This document shows, in pieces, positions 10,146-22,056 of a stretch of DNA of 64,000 nucleotides. The notes beneath the pieces are model-generated. The model was not told the origin of the DNA and did no database searches. It saw only the letters and a list, made by a program, of their open reading frames with translations. Numbering within the stretch: position 1 is the stretch's first letter; every line of letters begins with the position of its first letter. The position numbers and the translations under genes were made by a program. Source of the DNA: Phialocephala subalpina (lineage: Eukaryota; Ascomycota; Leotiomycetes; Helotiales; Mollisiaceae); the NCBI GenBank assembly GCA_900073065.1, contig FJOG01000027.1, forward strand, positions 299,148-363,147, written 5' to 3'.

Positions 10146-11351
10146 ATGAAGTTATCCTAATCACGTTGCATTTGGGACATTAGCGCCTCTGCCAGTTTGG
10201 TATGGAACAATTGCTCAGAATCGGATCCTCCTCGCTTGCAATGCACACAACTAGAAGTCCCTCTTGACTGGGCAGACCCTGGTGGTGCCAACATCACTCT
10301 TGGTATCGCGCGTTTCCAATCAGCCGACCCTCAGTCTCGCATCGGCAGTCTATTCTTCAACCCTGGTGGCCCAGGTGGTCGTAGGAAAGGCCAACGGACA
10401 TGCTCTCTTCAGCAATGACACTCTCAAGCAATTTGACATCATCGGTATGGACCTTCGAGGCCTTGGTCTCAGTACACCCATCAAGTGTGATCCTGATATC
10501 ATGAATGAGCGAATTAGCTATTTCCCAACCACGGAAGCAGAGTTCGAACAACTGGTATCTCACAACAAAATATTTAGGGAAAGCTGTCTCAATCTCACTG
10601 GACCTCTTGCTGGTCATATTGATACCGTAAGCGTTGCTCACGACATGGAGGCTCTCCGTACCGCACTTGGCGAAGGAAAGCTGAATTATCTTGGCCTTTC
10701 ATATGGGACTCAACCTGGAAGCCAGTACGCAGAACTGTATCAGGACAACATTCGAGCTATGGTCCTGGTTGCGAATGCCGACCATGGAGTGACGGAGACC
10801 AGCATGTTTGTAACGGAATCTTCAACCGCAGAGGACGAGTTCAAACGCTTCGCTTTGTACTGCAGCACTACGCCAGAATGCGCGCTCTATGGCAAGAATG
10901 CGACTGATCTTTTCCTCGAGCTCATCGACCAAGCGAGCACGGCTCCGATCCCAGCTCTCGGCTGCACTGGAAATGGAGACTGTCGAACGAATGTCACAAG
11001 CGAAGATATTCTCTTCATTGTCCAGAATTTTCTGGTCTTCGAAGTCCTTCCCCAAGTGTACACAAGATTGGAGCCAGGCTGGCTGGACTTTGGCCAAGCT
11101 ATATCGGATGCACTATCTGGCGATGCAGCTGCCTTCTCTCTGGACCTGTTTTCAACACCACAACAGCTGCCTATTTCGCCGGACTCGTAATCGGGTGTTT
11201 GGATTGGACACACGAGAGCGCAAACTCACTTCCGAAACTGAAATATAAAAGTCAACTTGCCTCTGTTATCTCACCAATCACACACGGAGCTTCTCAGACG
11301 TACAATGGTCAAGCTGCTTGCATTGGTTGGTCTGCTCCGGTGAAACTTTAA
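10146..11351 (+). pseudogene. Broken alpha/beta hydrolase (TAP-like / tripeptidyl aminopeptidase family)
   Basis: Three consecutive reading frames carry pieces of one protein. The first (to about 10380) has LQCTQLEVPLDW and NPGGPGG, the oxyanion-loop signature. The second (about 10380-11150) has FDIIGMDLRGLGLS, the nucleophile elbow GLSYG, and the family's central CALYGKNATDLFLELID. The third (to 11351) has AYFAGLVIGCLDWTHES and ITHGASQTYN. A TAA also follows the first in-frame ATG at 10146 after four codons. About 100 C-terminal residues, including the expected catalytic Asp and His, are missing. In intact relatives this is a secreted serine peptidase with a C-terminal TAP-like domain. Two one-base shifts and the lost C-terminus indicate a pseudogene; the MITE insertion lies only 55 bp further on. 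Confidence 0.75.
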
Positions 11352-11405
11352 GAGACGAATGCTGATACGAACAGATGCTGCTGTGAATCACGAAGGCTCT
11401 GCTCC

Positions 11406-11675
11406 TAAGGAGGTAGGCTGCGCACGGGGGGACCCATGGGGGAAGTTTCAAGATTTTACCCCACCCACAAATACTCCATGGGGTAAAGATATATTATTAC
11501 TTCCCCCATAGAGAAACTTATGGGGCTTGGCGGGGCTCCATAGAGGAAGTTCTCAAGAAAAACTCCGCCCGTGGGGATTCAAAAACAAAAAAACCCTACC
11601 TATGGTCCCCTATGGGGCGGGGTGGGAATGGGGTTTTGTACCCCATGGTTTTTTTTGGAGCAGCCTATAAGGAGG
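11406..11675. mobile_element. Non-autonomous hAT-type MITE with 8-bp target duplication
   Basis: The element spans 11414-11667 (254 bp). It begins TAGGCTGC and ends GCAGCCTA (perfect 8-bp inverted termini, similarity extending inward to CCATGGGG), and is flanked by identical TAAGGAGG at 11406-11413 and 11668-11675. An 8-bp target duplication with TA-starting termini is the hallmark of hAT elements. The interior has no coding capacity and is packed with ATGGGG/CCCCAT words in both orientations, which look like subterminal transposase-binding repeats. A hAT transposase sits 10 kb to the left, but nothing shows that it mobilised this copy. Confidence 0.88.
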
Positions 11676-12525
11676 ATCAAATTGGTACCTTTGTTAGCAA
11701 TGTTGGGAATATGTTCCCTCGAGAGGTGAGACTTGTCTGACCTGTTGATGGCGAGAATAAGAACCAGGGAGGGCCTTCAGCTGTCGTGTAATGTTATGGT
11801 AGGACTGGATGAGAGCATGAATGAGGGATAGTCTATTCCAGTCTACCACCATCATTTGCTGTATCTTGGGCGATGAATCTTTCCAGCCGAATTTCTCTTT
11901 TAGGTTGGGATCTAATTAGAGTACCTCACAAAAGGTTACTACTGTCCCGCATTTCCAGACTTCCGGCAGTGATATCTTCAGAACCCCTTTAAAGATGTCC
12001 CAGGAATCCAAGGTTTTGAAAGTCATAACATTAATAAGATATTATCAATGAAGCCACAATTGCTCCCCTTTCTTGAATCTTAAATGCGAGTCTGTATGAG
12101 ACCATTGCACTTGCGCACTGCCAAGTGTTGTTTTGATGAGGTGAACTTGTGAGGTGAACCCGGCTCCCAGCAGCCTTTGGGATAGAAGATGGTCGTTGTA
12201 TTCGTTGCTTAGAAATGGCCTCTGATTTGCGTGTGTACAGGGTCTCTTTGCGTGCTTCGCTTAGCGAAAGGGGTAGCCTATCAGATCTTTTCTGAAGTCC
12301 ACCTCCGATTATCTTGCCGCCTCTTCAAGAGTGGAGGTGGGGATCGCGGCTTGGCAAGAGACCCTCAAAAGACCAAAAGCAATCCTCACACACCCCGCAA
12401 CTGGTACCAAGCAGGTAGTGGCGGATTATAATCAGGTGTTGAGGCCTAGATCATGCCCACATTGTGGAGATAAGGACTGCATATTCCCATTGACGTGATA
12501 ACATGGCTTCTTTCATCTTCATGAA
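11676..12525. other. Intergenic, no gene recognised
   Basis: About 850 bases between the MITE and the transporter gene. No domain-bearing frame was found. The right part serves as the transporter's promoter. Confidence 0.5.
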
Positions 12526-14409
12526 ATGCCAAGGTGGTTGTCAAAAATTGCAACCTGGTGGGGGCCTGCTAAGAACTTAAAGAACGCAACTTACCTTCCT
12601 TGTCCTACAGATTCTTATGAGCTCAACAGGATGGTTTATTCGCCCGCTCGAAAGAGCTTCAGTTGGTACTCACCGGATGACACTCCAGCAGAACGAAAGC
12701 TTCTCGTAAAGTTGGACATTCTAATTGTTGGATATGCGTTTGTTGTGCTCTGGGTGAAGTACATCGACCAGACGAATATCAGTGAGTAAAAGGTCTTCAG
12801 ACGTTACGTTTCCTTTCACTGACAAAATAGACAATGCCTATGTTTCGGGATTATCCGAGGATCTTAACTTCCATGGCAATCAACTAGTCCAATTCCAGAC
12901 CATGTTCGTGGTTGCGAATGTCGTCGGATTGATACCATTTGCATACCTCTTTCCCAAAGTCCCGATGTTCTGGCTCATTCCGGGACTTGAGTTTGGCTGG
13001 GGAATCTTCACGCTTCTGCAGTTCCAGTCGAAGAGCTATTCCGAGATCATGGCGTATCGCTTCATTATCGGACTTTTCGAAGCTCCTTATTGTGGGTCTT
13101 CGCTCCCATTGATATTCAGAAGCACACAATGCTGATCCTCCCAAGATTCGGCTGTTCATTTCGTCCTCGGCTCGTGGTAGTAGGTGTCCTCCGAGTTATG
13201 TCTTCCTCCTTTAGATTGTTTCAGGATGCGTGAGACACAGTTCACCTCCCGAAACGTATTTCCTCCTCCTCATTCAGCCGTATTCCCATTGAAACCTGCC
13301 CCAAAGAAGTGATACTAACTCCGAGATTTTCCGCAGTCGCAGCGATGAACTTGCTCGTCGCGGTGGAGTCTTCCAAGCAGCCATCAGCTTGGGAACTTTG
13401 ACCGCCAGTCTTCTCCAATCTGCATCATCCAAGGGCCTCGATGGCGTCAATGGACTTTCAGGCTGGCGTTGGAACTTTATCATCACGGCTATCTTTCCAC
13501 TTGCTCTTGCTCCAATCGGGTATTTCATTTGGCCAGGAACACCAGACAAACCTAACATGAGAGTCATCTCACAAGCTCAATTGGCGCTCGCCAAGTCTCG
13601 ATTCGAGAAGACTGGTGGACGAATTCACCCAATGCCATTCTCGCTTCCCCCGCTGAAGAGGATCTTTTCGCACAAAAAAGTCTATATTCTTGTAGGCTTT
13701 CTTACCATCGTGTTTAACTGCAGCTTCGCGAATGGTGCTTTCCTCCTCTGGGTCAAGTCCTTGAAGCGATTCTCCATCCCAGAAATCAACAATCTCGGCA
13801 CCATCCCGCCTGCGGTTGGCATGTTCTTCTGTCTGTTCGTCAACTTCAGTGCTGACATGGCGATCGGTCGGACGGTGGCATTCATTTCGCTAGCGACATT
13901 GAACTTCACGGTCTTGGTCATCCTGGCTATCTGGAATGTCCCTGAGGGTGCCAAGTGGTTTGCTTTCGCGATGAGTTCGGCAACCAGTGCAATGATCCCG
14001 CTGATATACAGTTGGGCGAATACACTTTTGAGAGGCGATGTAGAGGAGAGAGCTCTTACTTTGGTTCTCATGCAGATTATTGCAACGAGTACGAATGCCT
14101 GGATTCCGTTGCTGGTATGGCCGACTGTCGAGTCGCCGAAATATCCAAAGGGTTATCCTTATGCCTCCGTCTTTACTATCATTTCGGTAGCTATGGCATT
14201 ATCTGTCAGATTCATTTACCAAAAGGAAGAGTAAGTCCCACCTCCCTCAATGTGCCGAGACTTAGCTGATGCCATGTTCTAGATCGAAGTCGGGTCATCC
14301 TGAGCTGGAACACGGGGACTCCGTATCGAGAGCTGCTGACTCCTCGTCATCAGAGGTCGTAGAACTTGGGAACGACAAGTCGGTCGACGTCCAAACGAAG
14401 CCAATTTGA
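12526..14409 (+). CDS. MFS transporter, anion:cation symporter (Dal5/Liz1-type)
   Basis: Five exons (12526-12781, 12831-13091, 13146-13179, 13337-14230, 14283-14409) sum to 524 codons, 523 residues. The 34-bp third exon is needed to restore the family motif FEAPYYSAVHFVLGSWYR, and the fourth starts RSDELARRGGVF. About 12 membrane segments are present, starting at IVGYAFVVLWVKY with YIDQTNI just after it. These are hallmarks of the ACS family (Dal5 allantoate permease, Liz1/Fen2 pantothenate and Tna1 nicotinate transporters), proton-coupled importers of organic anions at the plasma membrane. GWRWNFIITAI and IGYFIWPGTPDKP lie in the central part. The hydrophilic tail is rich in Ser/Asp. The substrate cannot be told from sequence alone. 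The gene looks intact and uses consensus splice sites. Confidence 0.88.
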
Positions 14410-14670
14410 AAGGATATCTGGGTCATTGTAAAGAAGTGAATGCCGTAAAACTTTAGGGTAGCAATGTCTAATGGTAGACTAGACAGGACAGGACTAGGGC
14501 TTCCGCAGATCGTTAATACATCCACATGACAGGTCTTTCGCTTGTCTAGCGTACCAAGGGAGGACTTTTCTGGAGTTCTCTAACTTCTTTCTGACAATTT
14601 ATTCTTTTGAAGTGAAATATTTGTTCAATCTGTCCCTCGTCTTCCCAGGTAGCAGGCAACACCCGACACG

Positions 14671-15538
14671 ATGCCCTTAATGACCTCGGTGCGTTATTCC
14701 ACTCTACATCTCTGACTGATCTGATGCGTCCTAGAGCGAAGCAAAGGGCCAAATATGCGAGTTCGTAAATATTTATGGCTGGACTTTGACCAAAAATGAA
14801 CTTCTATACCTTGTCCGCCAAGCTTGTGAATACGTCAAATCGCTAGACGCCTCGGAGGATGTAGTGTCTTCGACGTGTTTAAAGCTGGAGGATATATTAG
14901 ATGACATCTATCAATACATTGAAGGTGAGTCCTACTTTGCAGACTTCTCAGTGAACGAAAATTCGTGGTTGTGGGGGACCCTACAGGATCGCGGACTTTA
15001 CTAACAGTACACAGAAGATTGGCGGCAGGGAAGGAACAAGGGAGACAATGCATTCACTCTGCTCTACTGCTTCTGCTCTTCCCCTATCTTGCGCCTAATT
15101 TCTCTCTGGTCTCCGCAATCAAACATTTTGAACCTTGGTCCAGAAAAGGGCAGCAACACACTCGAGAATAACTCCGAAGAAGAGTTTACAGAAACGACCG
15201 ACACTACCGAGGAGGAATTCCAGGAAGAAATGAGCGACGACGAGCTTGCTGCTACCACCACAGACGATGACGACTAGACCTACGCTACGCCCACGTACAA
15301 GACGTCGAAAGTCTACACATACGAATACAAGCGCAGTGTCAAAATACAAGGCGAGATCATTAGTCCTATCTGCAGCTATATGTTAGACATGAGCATCGAG
15401 CAATTGACTCTTGTCGTCGATCTTATGTGGCATCGCCTTTGTAGCGAGAAAGTTGCCGGAGAGTTCTTCCCTCGCCGCGAGGCAATGTGGTTCGCGTTGA
15501 AGAACTGCAAATATCTCCTGAAGCAAGTTGGTGTGTAG
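14671..15538 (+). pseudogene. Unknown gene interrupted by one in-frame TAG
   Basis: Three exons can be joined (14671-14688, 14735-14924, 15015-15538) with good splice sites, the second intron having a CTAAC branch point. Up to the TAG at 15275-15277 the product is 156 residues: an Asp/Leu-rich helical N-terminus (QACEYVKSLDASEDV, LEDILDDIYQYIE) and a very acidic tail (EEEFQEEMSDDE). The same frame then continues open for another 86 codons (TYATPTYKTSKVYTYEYK ... WFALKNCKYLLKQVGV) to a second TAG at 15536. The combined length, 732 bp, is a multiple of three. I do not recognise the family. It is either a short acidic protein, or a roughly 243-residue protein with a nonsense codon. The first 6-codon exon is the least certain part. 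Confidence 0.5.
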
Positions 15539-16400
15539 CTCAATATCCCTAAGAGCCTACAAATTGCAGTAGTATTGATTCAACCCTAGGTGAGATTGAT
15601 GATTGACGGACTTTGGGGTTGGGTGGCAATCATTCGTGGGATGGTTTTCGCACTGCTGGTCTTCGTGAGGGGACAGATTTGCTTCGATGATGAATTGCAT
15701 GCAGAGATTACAATACCAAATTCACTGTGTTCTCGCTAGTAGAGAGAGATAACGGTACAATGTTAAATAAAACCAATGTAGTTCAGTACTCAGGCTTCAA
15801 AAGGAGGGTATCCTCGCTTAGTTGCGGGGTTACCCCGCACCCTAACCTTATTCATTGGGTACAAGAACGCCTCATCGACCCCACGATTCCTCGTTATCCA
15901 ACAACTTGAGAAATCTTACGACGCCACATATACAAATCCCACGGCCAACGAGAACTTTGTGGCGCATCCTCCGCAAGATAATGCTGGGACATCGACCATG
16001 CGCCGTCCTCAAAACGCCTTGGCAAACAGCTCTGGCGAGGCTCGACTCATAGACCCTGCATCCACATGCATAATATGTCCGAATACGTTTCTGACTAGAG
16101 TTGACAACAAGTGTCAAGTATAAGGGAACCAGTCAGTGGAGTTTGCATACAGCCTCTACAGCTGCAACTGAGGTTACAGGGCATCAATTCGGGTCAGATC
16201 GGACCAACCTTATAACTCCACAACGGTGAGGCTGAGAAGATTGGCACAGTTGCCAAGACCTTCTCACGCGAGCCGGGCGTTCAAGAGAGCTTCCAATGTT
16301 GGCTCTGCATTATTGTTTGTCAGCGTAGCCCTCGAATTTCGAAGGATTTCCTCCTGCATATCATGGCTTCATCTCTTCTTCGCAAATTGTTCACGTCAAA
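15539..16400. other. Intergenic, no gene recognised
   Basis: About 860 bases, with short overlapping frames only. The right end is the promoter of the Cys-rich membrane-protein gene. Confidence 0.5.
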
Positions 16401-19400
16401 ATGAGACATTCAAGGTTACCGAAATTTTTACCTATGATGTTCGTCCTCATGTTCATGAGTTTCTTCCTCCGGGCCATTCATGGCCTGCCAGAAGTCCAAG
16501 TTGTCGAGCCGCAGCCATTCATTGGTGCCCGGCAGACGCTCCACTCCCGTGACCCAACAAGCTCCCAAATGAACCCGTCTAATATCCTCTGGCCCCCAGA
16601 CTGCGCAACCCAAGACTCCAATTGTCTTGGCCAATCAGCCGTCAAAAGCTGCACAGTCAAAGACTGCTCCAAGATGGTAGCTCTGACCTGTTGGAAACAC
16701 GTCTACTACATCGACTTTTCATGTCTTTGCAAATCTATGGATAGTACCACCTGTCCTTCTTGCAGTTCTGGTATCAACAAGGAGCTTTATCTCGCTTGGC
16801 TAGCAGTCTATTGCCCTCTCGATCCTGGGTGGAGCGGCTTGCCGTCGAATTGGGCTGGGTTACCTGAGTACAAGATTCTTGAAGCTGGCGGGGTGGATGC
16901 TGTTACGAGCGTGGATTCTGGACATTTCCAGACAGAGAATCCTTTCACAAGCCAGTTCATAACCGATAAACACACCATCATCGACGACCATCATTTGCCG
17001 AGTTGTACGTCCGGTTGTCAATGGTTGAACGCCAAATGGAGTTCTGCATGGGTGGATGGAAATGTGGCGGCAGGTCTTGCGGGTGCGGGTGTCTTCCAGC
17101 CAAGTTATAAAATTGGTGGGGTACCGCAGAGTGGAAATCTTTACGTCGACCTCTCTGTGTTTTGTCCAGGATGGAAATGGAGTGATCTCCAATCCAATTG
17201 TGGTGGGTTGTGTAGCGCAGATCTGGAGCCGACAAGCCTTCTGTTGTGGTTGAACAGTACTTGTGCACAGGTTTCTGGATTCACTGGTCTGCCCGATCAC
17301 TGGACTGATTCTCTTGCGCTTGTTAACAACACGTTTTCGAATTCATCATTCCCGGGGCCGACTTGCTCTCAAGCATCGAATGATGCAGAGTGCCAGATCA
17401 CCGCCACGATATCGAGTTGTACGAGAGAACTCTGCGGTAGTGTCGATGTGAACGGGAACTGTGAAGCTGAGTACTTGGTTAGCATGCCGTGCTTTTGCTC
17501 CAAGGTCAAGTACAGCAGCTGTCTAACTAGCTCTGGCGTATGCAGTCCGGGCTTAGACGAGACAGGTCTGTTATTGTGGATAAACAGTACATGCGCGAGT
17601 GTTTCGGGATTTCCTGGGATGCCAAGCAATTGGACCAAGTCTCTCAATATTGCCAATAGCACCTATTCGCAGGTGGATGGCTTCCCTTGGCCAAGCTGCC
17701 TCTCGGCAGGGAGTCACCCAGACTGTCAGTTGAAGTCGACAGAGTTTAGCTGTACGAGGACGTTCTGCAACGGCACGGATGGACATGGAGATTGCTTTTC
17801 ATCGACAATGGTTGATATGGAATGTTTCTGCTCCGATGTCCAGTACGGCAACACTTGCACCAGCAACTGTGGTCTTGCTTGGGAACGAGTGCAGTATCTC
17901 AAGTGGCTGAATGGTACCTGTTATTCAGTTGCCAATGATTCAAGCTTGCCTGGAAATTGGACTTCTCTGCTTTCAGTTCAACGATCTGAAATGCTGCCTG
18001 CGAGCTTTGACTTGACTCCGGTGTCCAATAGCACAACATCCAGGTCATCAGGTCCCTCAAATAGAAACAAACTCCTCGTGTTTGCCGGTGTCAACCTCGC
18101 GATGCTAGCCCTCGTCCCTCTCCTCGACCGTCACACCACCATCAAATTCCTAACTTTCAGCTTCCTCGAACACCAAAATACTAACTCTTAATACTACACC
18201 AAACCTATCACAATCATCCTCCACGTGGTCAGCAACGCCATCAACGCCGCAATCATCAAATCCGTCACAGGATTAGAGCACACCAGTATCACAGCACTGA
18301 CATTCTTCTGGTGCACACGACCCCGCCTTGCCTGGCTCATTGTAGTTCTCCTTCCCTACCAGGCCGAGAAATCGATGTACTTCGTCGCTGCTGCTTCGAC
18401 TCTTTTTAGTGAAGGGATCTTGCAGATCATGGGTACATATTATACAGGGTCTGCAGTGAGCTATGCTAGACGGCAGAAGTTCTTCCTCCAGGGGCATTTG
18501 GCTGGGTCTGGGTATACGAATTCGGCAAGGATCATGTATGCTGGTGCCTTGTTGTGGTTAACCTTGGTACCATTTGCTATTTTGGCTCTAGCTTGGGGTG
18601 TGTTCGAGATAGATCGGGAAATCAAGAGTCTAGGGAAGTCTTGGAGTCAAACCAAGAAGATGGCGAAGGAGAATTGTGCAATCGCCTCTAAGCAGATCAG
18701 ATCACTGCGCGATGCGCATGCAAATTTGAAGCCCGTTGGCCAAGTACCGTGGCAACAGCAAGTTGACCCCATGCAGAATCTCGCCAAGACGCCCTTGGAT
18801 AGTGTAATTGAAGGATGGAACGAGCTGGAAACCGCATGGAAAGGCATGTCGATGGAGATTCGCAGAGAACACAACAAACGACGAAGCTTGCAGCAGCGGG
18901 CTGAGGGATACAGAGTTCAACTCGAGAATACCGCAGAAGGCTCAGATCGACGGCGCAAGTTTCAGACAAGGAGTCGAGCGGTAGAACAGAAGCTCGACGA
19001 CGTTGAGCGAGATTGGTTGGCGATTCCGGAACTCAGGCAGGAGGAAGCACAGGCACATCAAGCGGAAGCGGGACGTAGAATACCTCTTGTACAGCAACAC
19101 CGTACCGAAATCGAGACACTCCTCGAAGCGTCTAGGAGAAGGCTTCTCCCGTTCGAGGATAGAGTTGCACAAGAAGAAGCAAGGATCGCAACGGAGAACG
19201 AGGAGTTGAAGAGTATGAGATGGCAAGAAAGGAATTTCGTGTCGAGATGGATGTCCAAGAACAGCGAGCGACAAGCGGAGTCGAAAAATGAGTACGAAAT
19301 GGTTGATCGACGGCGGCGGGAACATTTGAGCTCTCTGGAAGCTGCGGAAAACAATCCTCATATGAAGGAGGAGAGAAAGAAAAATGCAGACCTGCAGGCG

Positions 19401-19763
19401 GTGTCTGATGCTTGGGAAGCATTTTCCAGTTCGAGGAGAGCTCTGGGACAGAATTGGGCTGCCAATGAGGAAGAGTGGAGGTTGGAAGGTGAGCGAAGAG
19501 AGAGGGACCAAGAGATCCAGCCTCGAGTTGGGTATTTTCGATTCGTGGTCTTGGGAGTAATGTTGTTGTGTTGGATTGCTCAGTGGCTGTTCTGGGCTGG
19601 CTATGTGGGTGTCGCTGGTGATAGGTACTATCCGCAGAAATTGGCTTTGCTATGGTTTGTTTGGACGCTGTTTTCTGCAATGGGTAAGTCTCAGTCTTCG
19701 TGGTCGTGGAAAGAGCTTGTGCTAATCTACTTTCTAGGTATCGCGATTGGCGCGAGTTTCTGA
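16401..19763 (+). CDS. Cys-rich ectodomain / multi-membrane / coiled-coil protein, split by one in-frame TAA
   Basis: The first 596 codons start with a signal sequence (MMFVLMFMSFFLRAIHG) and hold four related Cys-rich modules, each with a LLLW[LI]N-x-TC core followed by GLPxNWT and many N-glycosylation sites. A hydrophobic segment (LLVFAGVNLAMLALVPLL) follows. TAA at 18189-18191 interrupts the frame, but the next codons continue in the same frame (KPITIILHVVSNAINA) with more membrane helices, CTRPRLAWLIVVLLPYQAEK, a roughly 270-residue charged coiled coil, and two further membrane helices at the end. A 54-bp intron (19684-19737) precedes the last exon. The layout resembles a Pezizomycotina family of large membrane proteins of unknown function in which these two parts form one chain, so the TAA is probably a nonsense mutation. 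No short intron that removes it was found. Confidence 0.7.
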
Positions 19764-19799
19764 GGCTATCGAGTATGGAGGATATAGCACGGATGGAGA

Positions 19800-20330
19800 T
19801 AACGAAGAGGCGTTTATTTGGAGTGCGGAGCGTTTTCATTGCCAAGATATCCTTTCGTGGGTTTTCTGATGCCACATGTTTGTTGAAGACATCCCTTGAG
19901 ACGAGAGAGACGGTCGAGCAACTCATCAATCTCGCTCTGAGGCTATATTCGCCTCCAAATAATCCTAAAAGACTCAAGTTTCCGATTCTTTGTGTCGTCA
20001 ATCTTCAACTTTTGGAGTTTGAAGAGTATTGTTTGAGCAATTTGAGTGATTTCGTCACATATCTTCTCGAATATCGCTTGTTGAGGTTTGCCGTCGTGAA
20101 CGGGCGCTTTATTCGAATCCTGGGCTCTAGCATACCGTACCTTGTTTATGAGACCAGATAAATCGGCAGTGACAAGCTCTAGTTCCTCGTCCACGGCCAG
20201 TTGGCCACTTGTTGATTTGTAGATTTCTTAGCTCCGGAATGATAATTTGCTTCCGAAATCCACGAACCGAATAATGGTACAAAGAACGACGAAGGCTTTC
20301 GGAGTATAGAATGAAAGAAAGATGTCTGAA
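19800..20330 (-). pseudogene. Relic of an NLR (NACHT-type) fungal N-terminal domain
   Basis: On the minus strand one frame carries, in order, IIRFVDFGSKL, then a TAA, EIYKSTSGQL, DEELELVTADLSGL, EKICDEITQIAQTILFKL, RKLESFRIIWRR, then a TAG, and SEIDELLDRLSRLKGCL. This is the order and wording of the helical 'fungal N' domain that precedes NACHT in many ascomycete STAND/NLR proteins. At least two in-frame stops are present, no start codon fits well, and no NACHT or repeat domain follows: the downstream side runs into the 3' end of the coiled-coil gene on the other strand. It is therefore a dead fragment of an incompatibility/immune-type receptor. Confidence 0.65.
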
Positions 20331-22056
20331 TAGCTCTGAGAAGTTGTACATCTTCAGATCTGTGACCTAGCCTCAGGCTCACCACCTTCAGCCGCAGGCC
20401 ACGATTCATCGAATCCAAGTTCTCAGGCTAGGGCGATATAGCCAGCGTGTATTGCACAAAGTGTTCAATCTTGCTTGATTGAAGGAAGAATAAACATTGC
20501 GACGTGAAGAAATCTATCTTTGGCGTATGTAGCATAGCGAGATTAGCGACATGCCCCTGAACAAAGTGACTCTAGCGCTTGAGCCCCTGTAAGTTTAGCG
20601 ACCGAGGGAAGCATCGTGATGCTCCACCAGAAATTATTCCAACATCATCCTCACTTCCTGGGTCTCGACACTGTCCGAACATAACCAACTCTGGCATCGC
20701 ACTTACCAGCGCCTTCCTCTCACCATATACTCCCTCGACTTTTGAGATCTAACGCGCTACCTACGGGAACGCGAACGTGAAGCCAGTTGCACTCCCCAAA
20801 TCGAAGATTTTCTCACCCACGAGCATCACCTGCAGCTGCTCGTCCCTCACTTCGTCTGCATACTACTTCTTCTCCGACCCAAGTGCATCGCCTGCTTTGA
20901 TCGATGCCATTCTCTAATATCCGCGAAGCCACCAATCACTCAAACTCGGCGCCATGATCCAAATTACCATGCCCCTCCTCGCAGGCACACGTCCCACAGC
21001 CAGACCGGAAGCCAAATGTCGAATAACGAGATAATCGAGGCCAAAGGAATAGTACGAGAGATACAAGTTGGCAGACGTGAGGGAACGTGGTGTCGGGCTC
21101 TATCAAGCTTGGAAGGGTCACTGGGGAGTTCTGGCGAGTACGGGGTGGGAACTTGACATTGATGTATGGACGTTTTATGTTCTGCCTCTCCTCGCTCCTC
21201 TCGGACCCCGTTCTCTGCGACGAAGTTGACCATCCAGAGGTCAAGTTCTCAGCAAATCCCTTGAATTAGCATCACGAGGAATACCGAAAGACCGACATCA
21301 GAGAGACGAGCGTTTCGGCGAGAAATCCGGGGATGCCTCTCCTCTACGCGACCTGCCGAACGCCCTTCTTCTATCATACGTAAACTTGAGCGGCAGGTTG
21401 GGTTGTTTGTCACTGGTGTCGAGCTGGGCCAGTGGTGACAGTTGTGTACCATGTTCACACGCTTAGAGACGATGTGCAAAATTTCAACAAGGCCGTTAAT
21501 GATTCTACGAAAGGAGGCCTTTGTAGCTCGAGGACCACGCCAATATTATACAAAGCTATCCTCGGAGTTTCAACTCAGAAATCTTTCATATAAAGGACGT
21601 TGCTCTATTATTGTTCTCAGGCCCCAGAATTCCAGGCCAATGATATGGCAAGCGGATCTCTTCAAGGCAGACTCAGTCGCGTGCTTGTTGGTGCAATAAC
21701 CTTACAGCTCTTTGAATGAGCCATCATCTGCCACGACAGTCTCAGAGGAAATAGGTAACGATTGTCAGAAAATGGGCGCGGACTTTCACCAGACTCGAAC
21801 CATTCTTCGACCCGGGCAACGTATTCGAGCTGGATTAGGAGCTTGGTTATCGATGTCCCAGCATGCTGCAGCAACCATGATCCTGCTGAATACTCGCATT
21901 CTTTTTGGACGAGCTGGCATTTTTCTTTCTCTGGCCAACATGATTGGGTGGGAGGCAAGGGTGGGGTGATCGCCCACTCCTTATCTCAGATCTACCCCAG
22001 AGATCTCTACAGTCCGCATGAGACTGCTTCCAATGTTAAATTCAGTATTCAAAAAT
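20331..22056. other. Intergenic, no gene recognised
   Basis: About 1.7 kb with short overlapping frames on both strands, none with a domain or a consistent splice structure. The right end is the promoter of the Zn2Cys6 gene. Confidence 0.45.

Noticed and set aside
18179..18232. Possible intron end (TACTAAC ... GTCAG) removing the TAA at 18189
   Set aside because: It would delete KPITIILHVVS, which continues naturally into the next membrane helices, and no good 5' site upstream keeps the phase.
19132..20001. 289-codon minus-strand frame
   Set aside because: Mostly antisense to the coiled-coil coding region; only its upstream end touches the NLR relic, in a different frame.
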